From Geobacteraceae bacterium GWC2_55_20 (GTDB lineage Bacteria; Desulfobacterota; Desulfuromonadia; Geobacterales; Pseudopelobacteraceae), in contig MGZK01000106.1 of assembly GCA_001802125.1 (NCBI GenBank), positions 979 to 64,658 of the forward strand: a stretch of DNA of 63,680 bases. Direction: 5' to 3'. Position 1 is the stretch's first letter; each line of letters opens with the position of its first letter. The position numbers and the translations under genes were made by a program. The notes under the pieces are model-generated. The model worked only from the letters and a program-made list of their open reading frames with translations, made no database searches and was not told the origin of the DNA. Below are positions 8,638 to 16,497 of the stretch, piece by piece.

Positions 8638-9660
8638 ATGGCCGCAACCATAAACCATGTATGGAGGCTTGCAACCCGTCCCTACGGCATGATCAAGCCG
8701 ACGGATTTCGAATTTCTGGCCGAGCCGCTCCAGGAACCGGATGATCAGCAGATACTGATCCGCAATGTCTACCTGTCGCTGGATCCGGCGATTCGCGGCT
8801 GGCTGTATGATGGCAAGAGTTATCTCCCCCCGGTGCAGATCGGCGAGGTCGTGCGCTGTCTGGGGGTCGGAATTGTTGAGCAATCCAGGCATCCCGGGCT
8901 TGCGGTGGGGGATCTGGTGCAGGGCCTTTTGGGGTGGCAGGAATACGCTGTTTCCAGCGGCGAGGGAATCTCCATCCTTCCTGCGAGCGAACTGCCGCTG
9001 TCGGCGCACCTGGGGCTGTTCGGCCTGGCCGGCCGGACAGCCTATTTCGGACTGCTGGACGTGGGTCAGCCGAAGGAGGGGGAAACCCTGCTGGTGTCGT
9101 CCGCGGCCGGCTCGGTCGGCTCCCTGGTGGGGCAGATCGGCAAGATCAGGGGACTGCACGTGACCGGCATCGCCGGCTCCGATGACAAGTGCGAATACCT
9201 CGTCGGGGAACTGGGCTTTGACGCCGCCGTAAACTACCGCAACAGCAACCTGCGCGAACTGGTGAAGGCCGCCTGTCCCGGTGGGGTGGATGTCTACTTC
9301 GACAACGTCGGCGGCGAAATTCTGGATATTGCTCTGACGGAGATGAACAACTTCGGCCGGGTGGTGGTCTGCGGCTCGATAGCCAAATACAACGCCACCG
9401 CGCCGGTGCCGGGACCGTACAATTTCTCGATGGTGACCTCCAAGAGGCTCAGGATTCAGGGGCTGGTCGCTTCGGACTTCATCGCGCGCGACCGGGAGAT
9501 GCTGGAGGATTTCACCCGCTGGTACAAGCAGGGGAAACTCAAATACCGGATCGACCTGGTAAAGGGGCTGGAGGCCGCGCCCTGTGCCGTCAACCGGCTG
9601 TTCGACGGGTCCAACAACGGCAAGCTGGTGGTGCAGGTGTCAGAGGCTCCCGGGGAATGA
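8638..9660 (+). CDS. zinc-independent MDR NADPH-dependent oxidoreductase (LTB4DH / CurA-like)
   Basis: The 340-residue protein matches medium-chain reductases that lack the catalytic zinc. It has YLSLDPAIRGWLYDGKSYLPPVQIGEVV in the N-terminal domain, an NADPH-binding VSSAAGSVGSLVGQIGK segment, VDVYFDNVGGEIL, and CGSIAKYN. Such enzymes reduce the alkene bond of enals, enones or curcumin-like compounds. The ATG at 8638 follows AGAGGAGACAGAGC. It is the last gene of the + strand cluster starting at 1458. Confidence 0.87.
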   Translation: MAATINHVWRLATRPYGMIKPTDFEFLAEPLQEPDDQQILIRNVYLSLDPAIRGWLYDGKSYLPPVQIGEVVRCLGVGIVEQSRHPGLAVGDLVQGLLGWQEYAVSSGEGISILPASELPLSAHLGLFGLAGRTAYFGLLDVGQPKEGETLLVSSAAGSVGSLVGQIGKIRGLHVTGIAGSDDKCEYLVGELGFDAAVNYRNSNLRELVKAACPGGVDVYFDNVGGEILDIALTEMNNFGRVVVCGSIAKYNATAPVPGPYNFSMVTSKRLRIQGLVASDFIARDREMLEDFTRWYKQGKLKYRIDLVKGLEAAPCAVNRLFDGSNNGKLVVQVSEAPGE

Positions 9661-9754
9661 CATCAGGCAGGTTGAGCCGATCCCGATAACAGTATCGCTT
9701 CTGATGCACTCGCAAATATCCAATAAACCAAAAAAATAAATCAGGGAGGAACGC

Positions 9755-11581
9755 ATGGGACAATTGAAATTCACCTTTTCCGACACGATTGCCGGCTACG
9801 TTACCGGCTTCAACCGCACCGAACGGTCATTCGCGCTGAAGACTTCGGAGGGGCGCGAATACACGCTTTTCATTACGCCGATGACCTATGCCCGCATCAC
9901 CCAGAACCTGGACGAAGGCTACATCGACGCCACCGGCAGGCTGGCCGAACTGCTGGATGAGGGCAACTTCGTCTACGCCTACTGCATCTTCTATCCCAAG
10001 TGGGATGACTACCTAATAGAGGTCAAGTCGATGATCTTCCCCGGCGACAAGGCCGGCAGCTACCGTCACGAAGAGCCGGAGTGGTGGATCAAACAGGTCA
10101 AATCCATTGCCGACAGCTATCTGAAATGGCAATTCGATTATCCCGAAAAAGAGATCGACTACAAAAACTACCGCACCTTCCTGCACCTGGGAGGGGGCAA
10201 GAAGGGCGATTACCTCCAAGAGACCGACACCATATCGCGGTTGGTGTACGGTTTTGCATCGGCCTACCTGATGACCGGCGAGGAGCGCTTCCTGGAAGGG
10301 GCCGAGATCGGCACCGAATACCTGCGCGAACACGTCCGTTTCTACGATAACGACGAGGACCTGGTCTACTGGTATCACGGCCTGCAGGTATCCGGCGAGC
10401 GGGAGCAGAAACTGCTGACCTCCGAGTTCGGCGACGACTATGATTCGCTGCCGATGTACGAACAGATCTACGCCCTGGCCGGACCGACCCAGACCTACCG
10501 CGTCACCGGCGACCCGCGCATCATGTTCGACATCGAAAAGACCATCGACCTGTTCGAGAAATACTACAAGGACGATGAAAAGGGGGGCTACTTCTCCCAT
10601 ATCGACCCGATCACGCTCGATCCCCGATCCAACACGCTGGACAAGGGAAACAACCGCGCCAAGAAGAACTGGAACTCGGTCGGCGACCATGCCCCGGCCT
10701 ACCTGATCAACCTCTGGCTGGCCACCGGCGAGGAAAAATACGCCGACTTCCTGGAGTACACCTTCGACACGATCGAACAGCATTTCCAGGATTACGACAA
10801 CAGCCCCTTCGTGCAGGAACGTTTCTTCGAGGACTGGAGCCACGACAAGAGCTGGGGCTGGCAGCAGGACAACGCGGTGGTCGGGCACAACCTGAAGATC
10901 GCCTGGAACCTGATGCGCATGAACAGCCTACGCCCCAAGGACGAATACGTGGCCTTTGCCCGCAAGATCGCCGGGCTGATGCCCGAGGCCGGCAGCGACC
11001 GGCAGCGCGGCGGCTGGTACGACGTGGTGGCCCGCACGCTGGCGCCGGGCGAGGAATATTACCGCTTCACCTGGCACGACCGCAAGGCCTGGTGGCAGCA
11101 GGAGCAGGCCATCCTGGCCTACATGATCCTGAAGGGTGTCCTCAAGGATGATGAATATCTGCTCCATGCCCGCGAGGCGGCCGCTTTCTACAACGCCCAT
11201 TTCCTGGACCGGGATGACGGTGCGGTCTATTTCAACGTGATGGCCAATGGTCTCCCCTATCTGTTGGGCAATGAGCGCTTCAAGGGGAGTCATTCCATGA
11301 GCGGCTACCACTCCACCGAACTCTGCTACCTGTCGGCGGTCTACACCAATCTGCTGATCAACAAGGTGCCGATGAATTTCTATTTCAAGCCGAAACCGGG
11401 CGGTTTCAAGGACAACATCCTCAGGGTCTCGCCCGATATCCTGCCGAAGGGGAGCGTCCGGTTGACCGCGGTGGAGATCGACGGCAAGCCCTATGACAAT
11501 TTCAACGCCGATGAGTTGTATGTTAAGCTGCCGGCAGCTGACAGGGATTTGAAGGTCAAGGTGACGATCACGCCGGTATAG
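9755..11581 (+). CDS. AGE (N-acylglucosamine 2-epimerase) family protein with extra N-terminal domain
   Basis: The 608-residue protein has a beta-rich N-terminal domain of about 90 residues, then a long alpha/alpha-barrel with AGE-family signatures: WWIKQVKSIADSYLKWQFDY, GYFSHID, KNWNSVGDHAPAYLINLWLATGE, WGWQQDNAVVGHNLKIAWNL and WWQQEQAILAYMILKG. A C-terminal beta segment ends TITPV. AGE enzymes epimerise sugars or isomerise aldoses, but the substrate here is unknown. AGGGAGG precedes the ATG. It sits 134 bases upstream of a STAS gene and glgX. I recall an AGE-like protein next to STAS and isoamylase genes in the Synechocystis icfG cluster. Confidence 0.8.
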   Translation: MGQLKFTFSDTIAGYVTGFNRTERSFALKTSEGREYTLFITPMTYARITQNLDEGYIDATGRLAELLDEGNFVYAYCIFYPKWDDYLIEVKSMIFPGDKAGSYRHEEPEWWIKQVKSIADSYLKWQFDYPEKEIDYKNYRTFLHLGGGKKGDYLQETDTISRLVYGFASAYLMTGEERFLEGAEIGTEYLREHVRFYDNDEDLVYWYHGLQVSGEREQKLLTSEFGDDYDSLPMYEQIYALAGPTQTYRVTGDPRIMFDIEKTIDLFEKYYKDDEKGGYFSHIDPITLDPRSNTLDKGNNRAKKNWNSVGDHAPAYLINLWLATGEEKYADFLEYTFDTIEQHFQDYDNSPFVQERFFEDWSHDKSWGWQQDNAVVGHNLKIAWNLMRMNSLRPKDEYVAFARKIAGLMPEAGSDRQRGGWYDVVARTLAPGEEYYRFTWHDRKAWWQQEQAILAYMILKGVLKDDEYLLHAREAAAFYNAHFLDRDDGAVYFNVMANGLPYLLGNERFKGSHSMSGYHSTELCYLSAVYTNLLINKVPMNFYFKPKPGGFKDNILRVSPDILPKGSVRLTAVEIDGKPYDNFNADELYVKLPAADRDLKVKVTITPV

Positions 11582-11587
11582 TGCATT

Positions 11588-11695
11588 CTCCCCCTCCCTT
11601 GACGGGAGGGGGTCGGGGGGTGGGTGAAGCTGCCAATGGAATCAAATGTGGCAACTCCCCCCCATCCTGACCCTCCCCCGACAAGGGGGAGGGAA
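11588..11695 (+). repeat. MITE-like palindromic element, DUF559-family
   Basis: Two G/C-rich inverted arms flank a short centre. The left arm reads CTCCCTTGACGGGAGGGGG then a GGGGGGTGGGTGAAGCTGCC tail. The right arm is its imperfect inverse (ACCCTCCCCCGACAAGGGGG). The bases just inside the left arm (GAAGCTGCCAATGGAATC) resemble the start-codon region of the DUF559 gene at 14310 (GAAGCTGCCATGAAATCC), so this looks like an internally deleted derivative in the same orientation. Confidence 0.75.
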
Positions 11696-11715
11696 CTTGA
11701 ATAAGGGAGCTGTTC

Positions 11716-12048
11716 ATGACCATAGAAACAAAACTGGATGGAGCGAATCTGATCGCCACTGTAAGCGGAGATATTGACGGCAAGAGCGCGCCCCAGGTGC
11801 AGTCGGAGCTGTTGGCCGCCTTGCAGACCGGGAACCGGCTGCTGGTGGATATGCGCGGGGTCGGTTACCTCTCCAGCGCCGGCCTGCGGATGCTGCTGCT
11901 TCTGTACCGGCAAGTGGCGGCCAGGAAGGGCAAGGTCGTGCTGGTGGGCGTTTCGGAAGAGATCAGGGATACCATGTCCATGACCGGATTCATCAATTTC
12001 TTCACCCTTGCCGATTCACAGGAAGCCGGCCTTTCGGCCCTGGCCTGA
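11716..12048 (+). CDS. STAS-domain protein, anti-sigma factor antagonist-like
   Basis: This 110-residue single STAS domain resembles SpoIIAA/RsbV and cyanobacterial Slr1856. The phosphorylatable Ser lies in the motif YLSSAGLRMLLLLYRQ near residue 58, after LLVDMRGVG. In partner switching the unphosphorylated form binds an RsbW-type kinase and the phosphorylated form is released until a PP2C phosphatase resets it. Candidate partners are at 16498 and 18730. The glgX start lies only 13 bases downstream. AAGGGAG precedes the ATG. Confidence 0.88.
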   Translation: MTIETKLDGANLIATVSGDIDGKSAPQVQSELLAALQTGNRLLVDMRGVGYLSSAGLRMLLLLYRQVAARKGKVVLVGVSEEIRDTMSMTGFINFFTLADSQEAGLSALA

Positions 12049-12061
12049 TTGGAGCATTGAC

Positions 12062-14224
12062 ATGTCTGCTGCTAATGCCGCAACGGGTCGTATCGACTCA
12101 CTGGAAGTCCGGATTGACTACTATCCGACCCACGAAATCGCCGGTTTCAGGCTGCGTCCCGGCAAGCCGTTCCCCTTCGGGGCCACGCTGGTGCCGGGTG
12201 GCGTAAACTTCTCGATCTTCTCCAGCCACGCCCTTTCCTGCACGCTGGTGCTGTTCGAAAAGGGGGAACAGGAGCCGCTGGTGGAGATCCCCTTTCCCGA
12301 TTCCTTCCGGATCGGCCATGTCTGGAGCATGATGGTCTTCGACCTGGACTGCGAAACCATCGAATACGGCTACCGCATGGACGGTCCCTTTGATCCGGCG
12401 GACGGCCAGCGCTTCAACCAGGACAAGATCCTGCTCGACCCGTATGCCAAGGCGGTCGGCGGCCGGGATGTGTGGGGAACTCCGCCGGATTGGGACAACC
12501 TGTTTCCCTACCGTGGCCGGCTGGTGTTCGAGGATTTCGACTGGGAGGACGACCGGCCGCTGGAGATACCGATCGAGGACCTGGTCATCTACGAGATGCA
12601 TGTGCGCAGCTTCACCCGCCACGCCTCGGCCGGCGTTAAACACCCCGGCACCTTTGCCGCGCTGCGCGACAAGATCCCCTACATCAGGGAACTGGGTGTC
12701 AACTGCGTCGAGCTGATGCCGGTCTATGAATTCGACGAATTCGAGAACAGCCGCCGCCATCCCGACAGCGGCGAGATGCTCTACAACTACTGGGGCTACA
12801 GCACGGTCAACTTCTTCGCCCCCAAGGCCGGCTTTGCCGCCACCGGCCGGCTGGGGATGCAGGTGGACGAGCTGAAGACCCTGGTCAAGGAGCTGCATAA
12901 AAACGGGATCGAGGTGATCCTGGACGTGGTCTTCAACCACACCGCCGAGGGGGACGAACGCGGTCCAACCTTCTCCTTCCGCGGCATTGACAACAAGACC
13001 TATTACATGCTGACTCCGGAAGGGTACTACTACAACTTTTCCGGTTGCGGCAATACCCTCAACTGCAACAACCCGATCGTGCGCAGCATCGTGCTGGACT
13101 GCCTGCGCTACTGGGCGGCCGAGTACCACATCGACGGATTCCGCTTCGACCTGGCCGCCATACTGGGGCGCGACCCGTGGGGCGCGCCGCTCTCCAATCC
13201 GCCGCTTCTGGAGTCGCTGGCCTTTGACCCGGTGCTGGGCAAATGCAAGCTGATCGCCGAAGCCTGGGACGCCGGCGGGCTCTACCAGGTCGGCTCGTTC
13301 CCGGCTTTCGGGCGCTGGGCCGAGTGGAACGGCAAGTACCGCGACGATTTGCGCTGTTTCCTGAAAGGGGATTCCGGAAAGGTGGGCGCGCTGGCCCAGC
13401 GGATTCAGGGCTCGCCCGACCTGTACGGCTGGAACGGGCGCGGGCCGACCGCCTCGATCAACTTCATCACCTGCCACGACGGTTTTACGCTGTACGACCT
13501 GTTCGCCTACAACGAAAAGCACAACCAGGCCAACGGCGAGAACAACAATGACGGCGGCAACGACAACGACAGCTGGAACTGCGGTTGGGAAGGGGAGACC
13601 GATAACCCCGGCATCAACTCACTCAGGATGCGTCTGGTAAGGAACGCCTGGGCGATCCTGATGGTCAGCCACGGCATCCCGATGGTGCTGATGGGGGACG
13701 AGCTGGGGCGCACCCAGCGCGGCAACAACAACACCTACTGCCAGGACAACGACCTGAACTGGCTGGACTGGGGGCTGGCCGAAAAAAACGCCGGCCTGCT
13801 CCGTTTCGCCCGCAACATGGTCGCCTTCCGCAAGGCGCACCCGGTGTTGCGCAACCGTTATCACCTCAGCAACCGCGATTGTATCGGCAGCGGTTACGCT
13901 GACATCAGCTGGCACGGGGAAAAGGCCTGGAACGCGGACTGGTCCGAAGAGAGCCGCATGCTGGCCTTCATGCTCTGCGGCAGGCACGCCAAAAGCGGCA
14001 CGGTCTGTGACGACTACATCTACGTGGCCATGAACAGCCACTGGGAGACGCAATATTTCGAGATCCCGATGCCGGTGCCCGGCAGCGGCAAATGGCATGT
14101 GGCGGTCAACACCGGCATGCCCTCACCGGAGGATATCTTCGAACCGGGCAGCGAACCGGAACTGGGCGACCAGGGGCATTTCCTGGTGGCCCCCTATTCG
14201 GTGGTCGTGCTGGTGGCAAGGTGA
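12062..14224 (+). CDS. glgX: glycogen debranching enzyme GlgX (isoamylase-type GH13)
   Basis: The 720-residue protein hydrolyses alpha-1,6 branches of glycogen. An N-terminal CBM48-like domain (RPGKPFPFGATLVPGGVNFSIFSS) precedes a GH13 barrel with EVILDVVFNHTAEGDERG, the nucleophile Asp in GFRFDLAAILGRD, the acid/base Glu in IAEAWDAGG and the transition-state Asp region FITCHDGFTLYD. A PMVLMGDELGRTQRGNNNTYCQDN segment follows, as usual for GlgX/isoamylase. The ATG at 12062 is 13 bases after the STAS stop. The longer in-frame start at 12008 lies within the STAS gene. Coupling to STAS suggests post-translational control of glycogen use. Confidence 0.93.
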   Translation: MSAANAATGRIDSLEVRIDYYPTHEIAGFRLRPGKPFPFGATLVPGGVNFSIFSSHALSCTLVLFEKGEQEPLVEIPFPDSFRIGHVWSMMVFDLDCETIEYGYRMDGPFDPADGQRFNQDKILLDPYAKAVGGRDVWGTPPDWDNLFPYRGRLVFEDFDWEDDRPLEIPIEDLVIYEMHVRSFTRHASAGVKHPGTFAALRDKIPYIRELGVNCVELMPVYEFDEFENSRRHPDSGEMLYNYWGYSTVNFFAPKAGFAATGRLGMQVDELKTLVKELHKNGIEVILDVVFNHTAEGDERGPTFSFRGIDNKTYYMLTPEGYYYNFSGCGNTLNCNNPIVRSIVLDCLRYWAAEYHIDGFRFDLAAILGRDPWGAPLSNPPLLESLAFDPVLGKCKLIAEAWDAGGLYQVGSFPAFGRWAEWNGKYRDDLRCFLKGDSGKVGALAQRIQGSPDLYGWNGRGPTASINFITCHDGFTLYDLFAYNEKHNQANGENNNDGGNDNDSWNCGWEGETDNPGINSLRMRLVRNAWAILMVSHGIPMVLMGDELGRTQRGNNNTYCQDNDLNWLDWGLAEKNAGLLRFARNMVAFRKAHPVLRNRYHLSNRDCIGSGYADISWHGEKAWNADWSEESRMLAFMLCGRHAKSGTVCDDYIYVAMNSHWETQYFEIPMPVPGSGKWHVAVNTGMPSPEDIFEPGSEPELGDQGHFLVAPYSVVVLVAR

Positions 14225-14262
14225 TTGAGAATGTGAATATGGATGATTTGAGGCCGGTAAAA

Positions 14263-14699
14263 TTCCCCCGCCCCTTGCGGGAGGGGGTTAGGGGGTGGGG
14301 GAAGCTGCCATGAAATCCAGTAATTCCCTTCGCGCATTTGCCAGAGAACTACGTAACAACAGTACTGATGCGGAGCGCCATCTGTGGCGGTATTTGAGAA
14401 ACAGTCAGCTGGAAGGCGCCAAGTTCCGAAGGCAGCAACCGATTGAAGCATATATTGTTGATTTCGTTTCCTTTGACAAAAGGATTGTTGTAGAGCTTGA
14501 CGGTGGCCAGCATGCGGAAAATCCTGAGTACGACGGACAGAGAGATGCCTGTCTGCGCAGGAATGGTTTTGAAGTGCTAAGATTCTGGAACAATGAGGTA
14601 TTCGAAAATATTGAGGGAGTGCTCGAAGTCATCAGGCAGCTGTGCCTGGAAGGGGCTTCCCCCACCCCCCAACCCCCTCCCGCCAGGGGAGGGGGAGTT
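14263..14699 (+). mobile_element. DUF559-encoding palindromic element (full-length copy)
   Basis: Inverted arms of about 45 bases enclose the DUF559 gene. The left arm (14263-14309) reads CCCTTGCGGGAGGGGG then TTAGGGGGTGGGGGAAGC. The right arm (14655-14697), read on the minus strand, reads CCCTGGCGGGAGGGGG then TTGGGGGGTGGGGGAAGC. The pentamer TAAAA lies directly outside both ends (14258-14262 and 14700-14704) and may be a target duplication. The gene's last codons read through the right arm. Four shorter palindromic copies lie nearby, at 6444, 11588, 15894 and 16977. Confidence 0.7.
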
Positions 14700-14702
14700 T
14701 AA
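14310..14702 (+). CDS. DUF559 domain protein (Vsr/PD-(D/E)XK endonuclease-like)
   Basis: The 130-residue protein contains the DUF559 core: LRNNSTDAERHLWRYLRNSQLEGAKFRRQQPIEAYIVDFVSFDKRIVVELDGGQHAE, then RDACLRRNGFEVLRFWNNEVFENIEGVLEVI. The Asp in VDF, the ELDGGQH motif and the RFWN motif are those of Vsr-related restriction-endonuclease folds. The ATG at 14310 sits exactly at the inner end of the left arm, and a GTG at 14295 in the arm is the alternative. The C-terminus (SPTPQPPPARGGGV) is encoded by the right arm. No partner gene is present. Its confinement between inverted repeats suggests a role in spreading or maintaining that repeat family (inference). Confidence 0.85.
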   Translation: MKSSNSLRAFARELRNNSTDAERHLWRYLRNSQLEGAKFRRQQPIEAYIVDFVSFDKRIVVELDGGQHAENPEYDGQRDACLRRNGFEVLRFWNNEVFENIEGVLEVIRQLCLEGASPTPQPPPARGGGV

Positions 14703-14763
14703 AAGCAGGTTCCAGTCTTCAGGTTTCAGTTTGAGATAAATGTTCTAGTTGGGTAGATCACCG

Positions 14764-14787
14764 GTTCACGGGCGCGTGCGCGTGAAC
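14764..14787. other. hairpin before the integron-like cassette
   Basis: GTTCACG (14764-14770) and CGTGAAC (14781-14787) form a perfect 7-base stem around a G/C-rich loop. It ends 14 bases before the putative recombination point at 14801/14802. A GTTGGGT (14748-14754) that also fits the core-site consensus GTTRRRY lies a little upstream. It may be a remnant of a recipient site or an unrelated hairpin. Confidence 0.4.
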
Positions 14788-14801
14788 TGTTCAAGAACGA
14801 G

Positions 14802-15334
14802 TTGGACAGAAGGAAAAATTAATGGATAAAGTTCGCGTTATAGATAATTGGCCTACACCTGAAGCAGGTGCGCCGAATCCCCAAGTGCTTGCAGATGATA
14901 ATCGCTTGGTTTTACGTTACTACACCACAGACGAGAGAATTGCTGTTATCGAGTTCCCTCTTGTATACATCTTCACTTTTGGAAGCCCAGGTGACGAGTC
15001 GCTGAATGGGCATCCTTTATACAAGCATGGACTTGAGTTTTACCGCGTTCATGAAATTGAAGATTCATCCTGGATAACAGAACTAGAAAAACAAAATTCA
15101 GTTCATCCTCGTCACGATAGGGCATGGTTTCTTAAAGACAAGCGGCATTATGTTTTCACCTTTCACGATTCCACCTTAGAATGTGTCGCAATTGAAAAAG
15201 ACAACAGTTTGCCATCAGTACATATCTGTGAAACAAAAGAAGAGGCGGATCGTCTATTTCATTAAAGAGAAGGATGTCCAACATCGCGGCGGCACGCGGT
15301 CTCCGCTTCGCTCCGCCGGTGCGCCCCGGCCACG
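14802..15334 (+). mobile_element. candidate single integron gene cassette
   Basis: The 533-base segment has the anatomy of an integron cassette. It begins with TTGGAC preceded by G (GTTGGAC, 14801-14807, matching GTTRRRY). A single gene begins 20 bases later, and an attC-like palindrome starts 11 bases after the stop. In the circular form the 3' end would join the 5' end to give GTCCAAC...GTTGGAC, perfectly complementary core sites. The downstream junction GTTACAC (15334-15340) breaks the consensus and would be recipient DNA, as expected for insertion into a secondary site. No integrase gene is in the window. Confidence 0.6.
14822..15265 (+). CDS. hypothetical protein, candidate cassette gene
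   Basis: I do not recognise this 147-residue protein. It is soluble, acidic and rich in aromatic residues (VIEFPLVYIFTFGSPGDES, GLEFYRVHEIEDSSWITELEKQNSVHP, HYVFTFHDSTLECVAIE), with no signal peptide or membrane segment. The DNA is clearly AT-richer than its neighbours, a sign of recent acquisition. AAGGA precedes the ATG. The gene fills almost the whole candidate integron cassette. Cassette genes of this size often encode orphan or toxin/antitoxin-like proteins, but nothing here decides its function. Confidence 0.75.
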   Translation: MDKVRVIDNWPTPEAGAPNPQVLADDNRLVLRYYTTDERIAVIEFPLVYIFTFGSPGDESLNGHPLYKHGLEFYRVHEIEDSSWITELEKQNSVHPRHDRAWFLKDKRHYVFTFHDSTLECVAIEKDNSLPSVHICETKEEADRLFH

Positions 15335-15340
15335 TTACAC
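15276..15340 (+). other. attC-like recombination site
   Basis: It starts with GTCCAAC (15276-15282), fitting RYYYAAC, and ends at GTTACAC (15334-15340), where the recombination point would be between G15334 and T15335. The intervening 51 bases form an imperfect G/C-rich fold, with GGCACGCGG opposite CCGCCGGTGCGCC around a TTCG centre. The mismatched, bulged stem is characteristic of attC rather than of a terminator. Confidence 0.55.
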
Positions 15341-15376
15341 ACTACAAAACCAAATTTAAAACCAGGAAAGTTCAAA

Positions 15377-15844
15377 ATGACATCAATCCTCACTCCACGA
15401 ATCCACGCCGCCTGCCTGATGCTGATTGGACTATTGCTGACAGCTCCGTCCGCATTCTCAGCCGACTACAACTCCGGTGTAACAGCAAAAGTGCTGACAA
15501 AAACCAGCGTAACCGGCAACGGCCAGAAGATCAGCTATCCACAGACCGACCGGGCCGAGGTTACCGCCATGACCGTGGAGCTGGCGCCGGGCGCGGAAAC
15601 CGGCTGGCATAAACACCCTGTGCCGGTGTATGCCTATGTGGTATCCGGAAACCTGACGGTCGAACTCGAAGAGCGCAAACAGCTTGCATTCAAAGCCGGG
15701 GATGCCATCATCGAGGTGGTCAACACGCTGCACAACGGCAGGAACAGCGGGAGCGAGCCGGTCAGGCTGGCAGTGTTCTACCTGGGAGCCGAAGGAGTCC
15801 CCAATGTCATCAAACCGGAACCGGTGGCAAAATACGGAAAATAG
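15377..15844 (+). CDS. exported cupin-domain protein
   Basis: The 155-residue protein has a signal peptide (MTSILTPRIHAACLMLIGLLL...SAFSAD) and one cupin domain, with motif 1 GAETGWHKHPVPVYAYVVSGNLTVEL and motif 2 FKAGDAIIEVVNTLHNGRN. It is likely periplasmic. Similar small exported cupins are common in proteobacteria without known substrates. AGGAAAG precedes the ATG. Its upstream region is abutted by the attC-like site, so the cassette insertion may have separated it from an original promoter. Confidence 0.85.
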   Translation: MTSILTPRIHAACLMLIGLLLTAPSAFSADYNSGVTAKVLTKTSVTGNGQKISYPQTDRAEVTAMTVELAPGAETGWHKHPVPVYAYVVSGNLTVELEERKQLAFKAGDAIIEVVNTLHNGRNSGSEPVRLAVFYLGAEGVPNVIKPEPVAKYGK

Positions 15845-15893
15845 AATTATCAATCCTGATACCTACGTAGCTCCTGGTTGCAATAAAAACATG

Positions 15894-16001
15894 TTCCCCC
15901 TCCCTTGACGGGAGGGGGTTAGGGGGTGGGTGAAGCAGCAACTTTGGGTATTCCATTGCAACTTCCCCCCTCCCTGGCCCTCCCCCGCAAGGGGGGAGGG
16001 G
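15894..16001 (-). repeat. MITE-like palindromic element, DUF559-family (inverted orientation)
   Basis: The arms CCCTTGACGGGAGGGGG and CCCGCAAGGGGGG each carry the G-rich tail. On the minus strand the inner end of the right arm reads GAAGTTGCAATGGAATACC, again close to the DUF559 start region (GAAGCTGCCATGAAATCC), so this copy lies opposite to the full element at 14263. Confidence 0.72.
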
Positions 16002-16102
16002 ATGCTTTACCGATTGAAAAATGTTATTTAAATAAGCGCGACCCACCTTGGGCGTATCTAAAAATCACAAACCCGATATCATCAAACCTAAAGGAGAATC
16101 AC

Positions 16103-16426
16103 ATGGCATTCGACGCGCAACTCGCAATGACCGACAGTATCGCCAAAATCACCCTGACCGGCTCCCTGGACGCCAGCTCGGCCCCCCGTTTCAAGGAGGT
16201 CATCGAACAGGCCGCCGTCCAGTCTCCCTCGCGGCTGGTGCTGCTGATGAAAGACCTGGAATTTCTGGCCAGCGCCGGCCTGCGGGTGCTGATCTTCGCC
16301 AAGCAGAAGATGGGGGCCAAGGTGGATATCTACGTGGTCGGCAGTCAGGGGCCGGTGCTGGGAACCCTGGAGATGAGCGGTTTCCACCACAGCGTCTATA
16401 TCCAGGATACCTACGCCGACGCCTGA
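16103..16426 (+). CDS. STAS-domain anti-sigma factor antagonist
   Basis: This 107-residue STAS protein starts MAFDAQLAMTDSIAKITLTGSLDASSAPRF and carries the phosphoacceptor Ser region DLEFLASAGLRVLIFAKQ. AAAGGAG precedes the ATG at 16103, and the in-frame upstream extension runs through the palindromic repeat and is not real. An RsbW-like kinase gene follows 71 bases downstream, the expected kinase/antagonist pair of a partner-switching module. It corresponds in type and position to Slr1859 of the icfG cluster (recalled). Confidence 0.9.
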   Translation: MAFDAQLAMTDSIAKITLTGSLDASSAPRFKEVIEQAAVQSPSRLVLLMKDLEFLASAGLRVLIFAKQKMGAKVDIYVVGSQGPVLGTLEMSGFHHSVYIQDTYADA

Positions 16427-16497
16427 CAATCAGATTCTCTCCCCGCATGCGGGGAAGCGGAACTTTCACCGGAATGCGCCTCCAGCAAGGGGTTGTT

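Noticed and set aside
12098-13522. 474-codon open frame on the minus strand
   Set aside because: It is antisense to glgX and is explained by GC-rich third positions. There is no ribosome site or domain.
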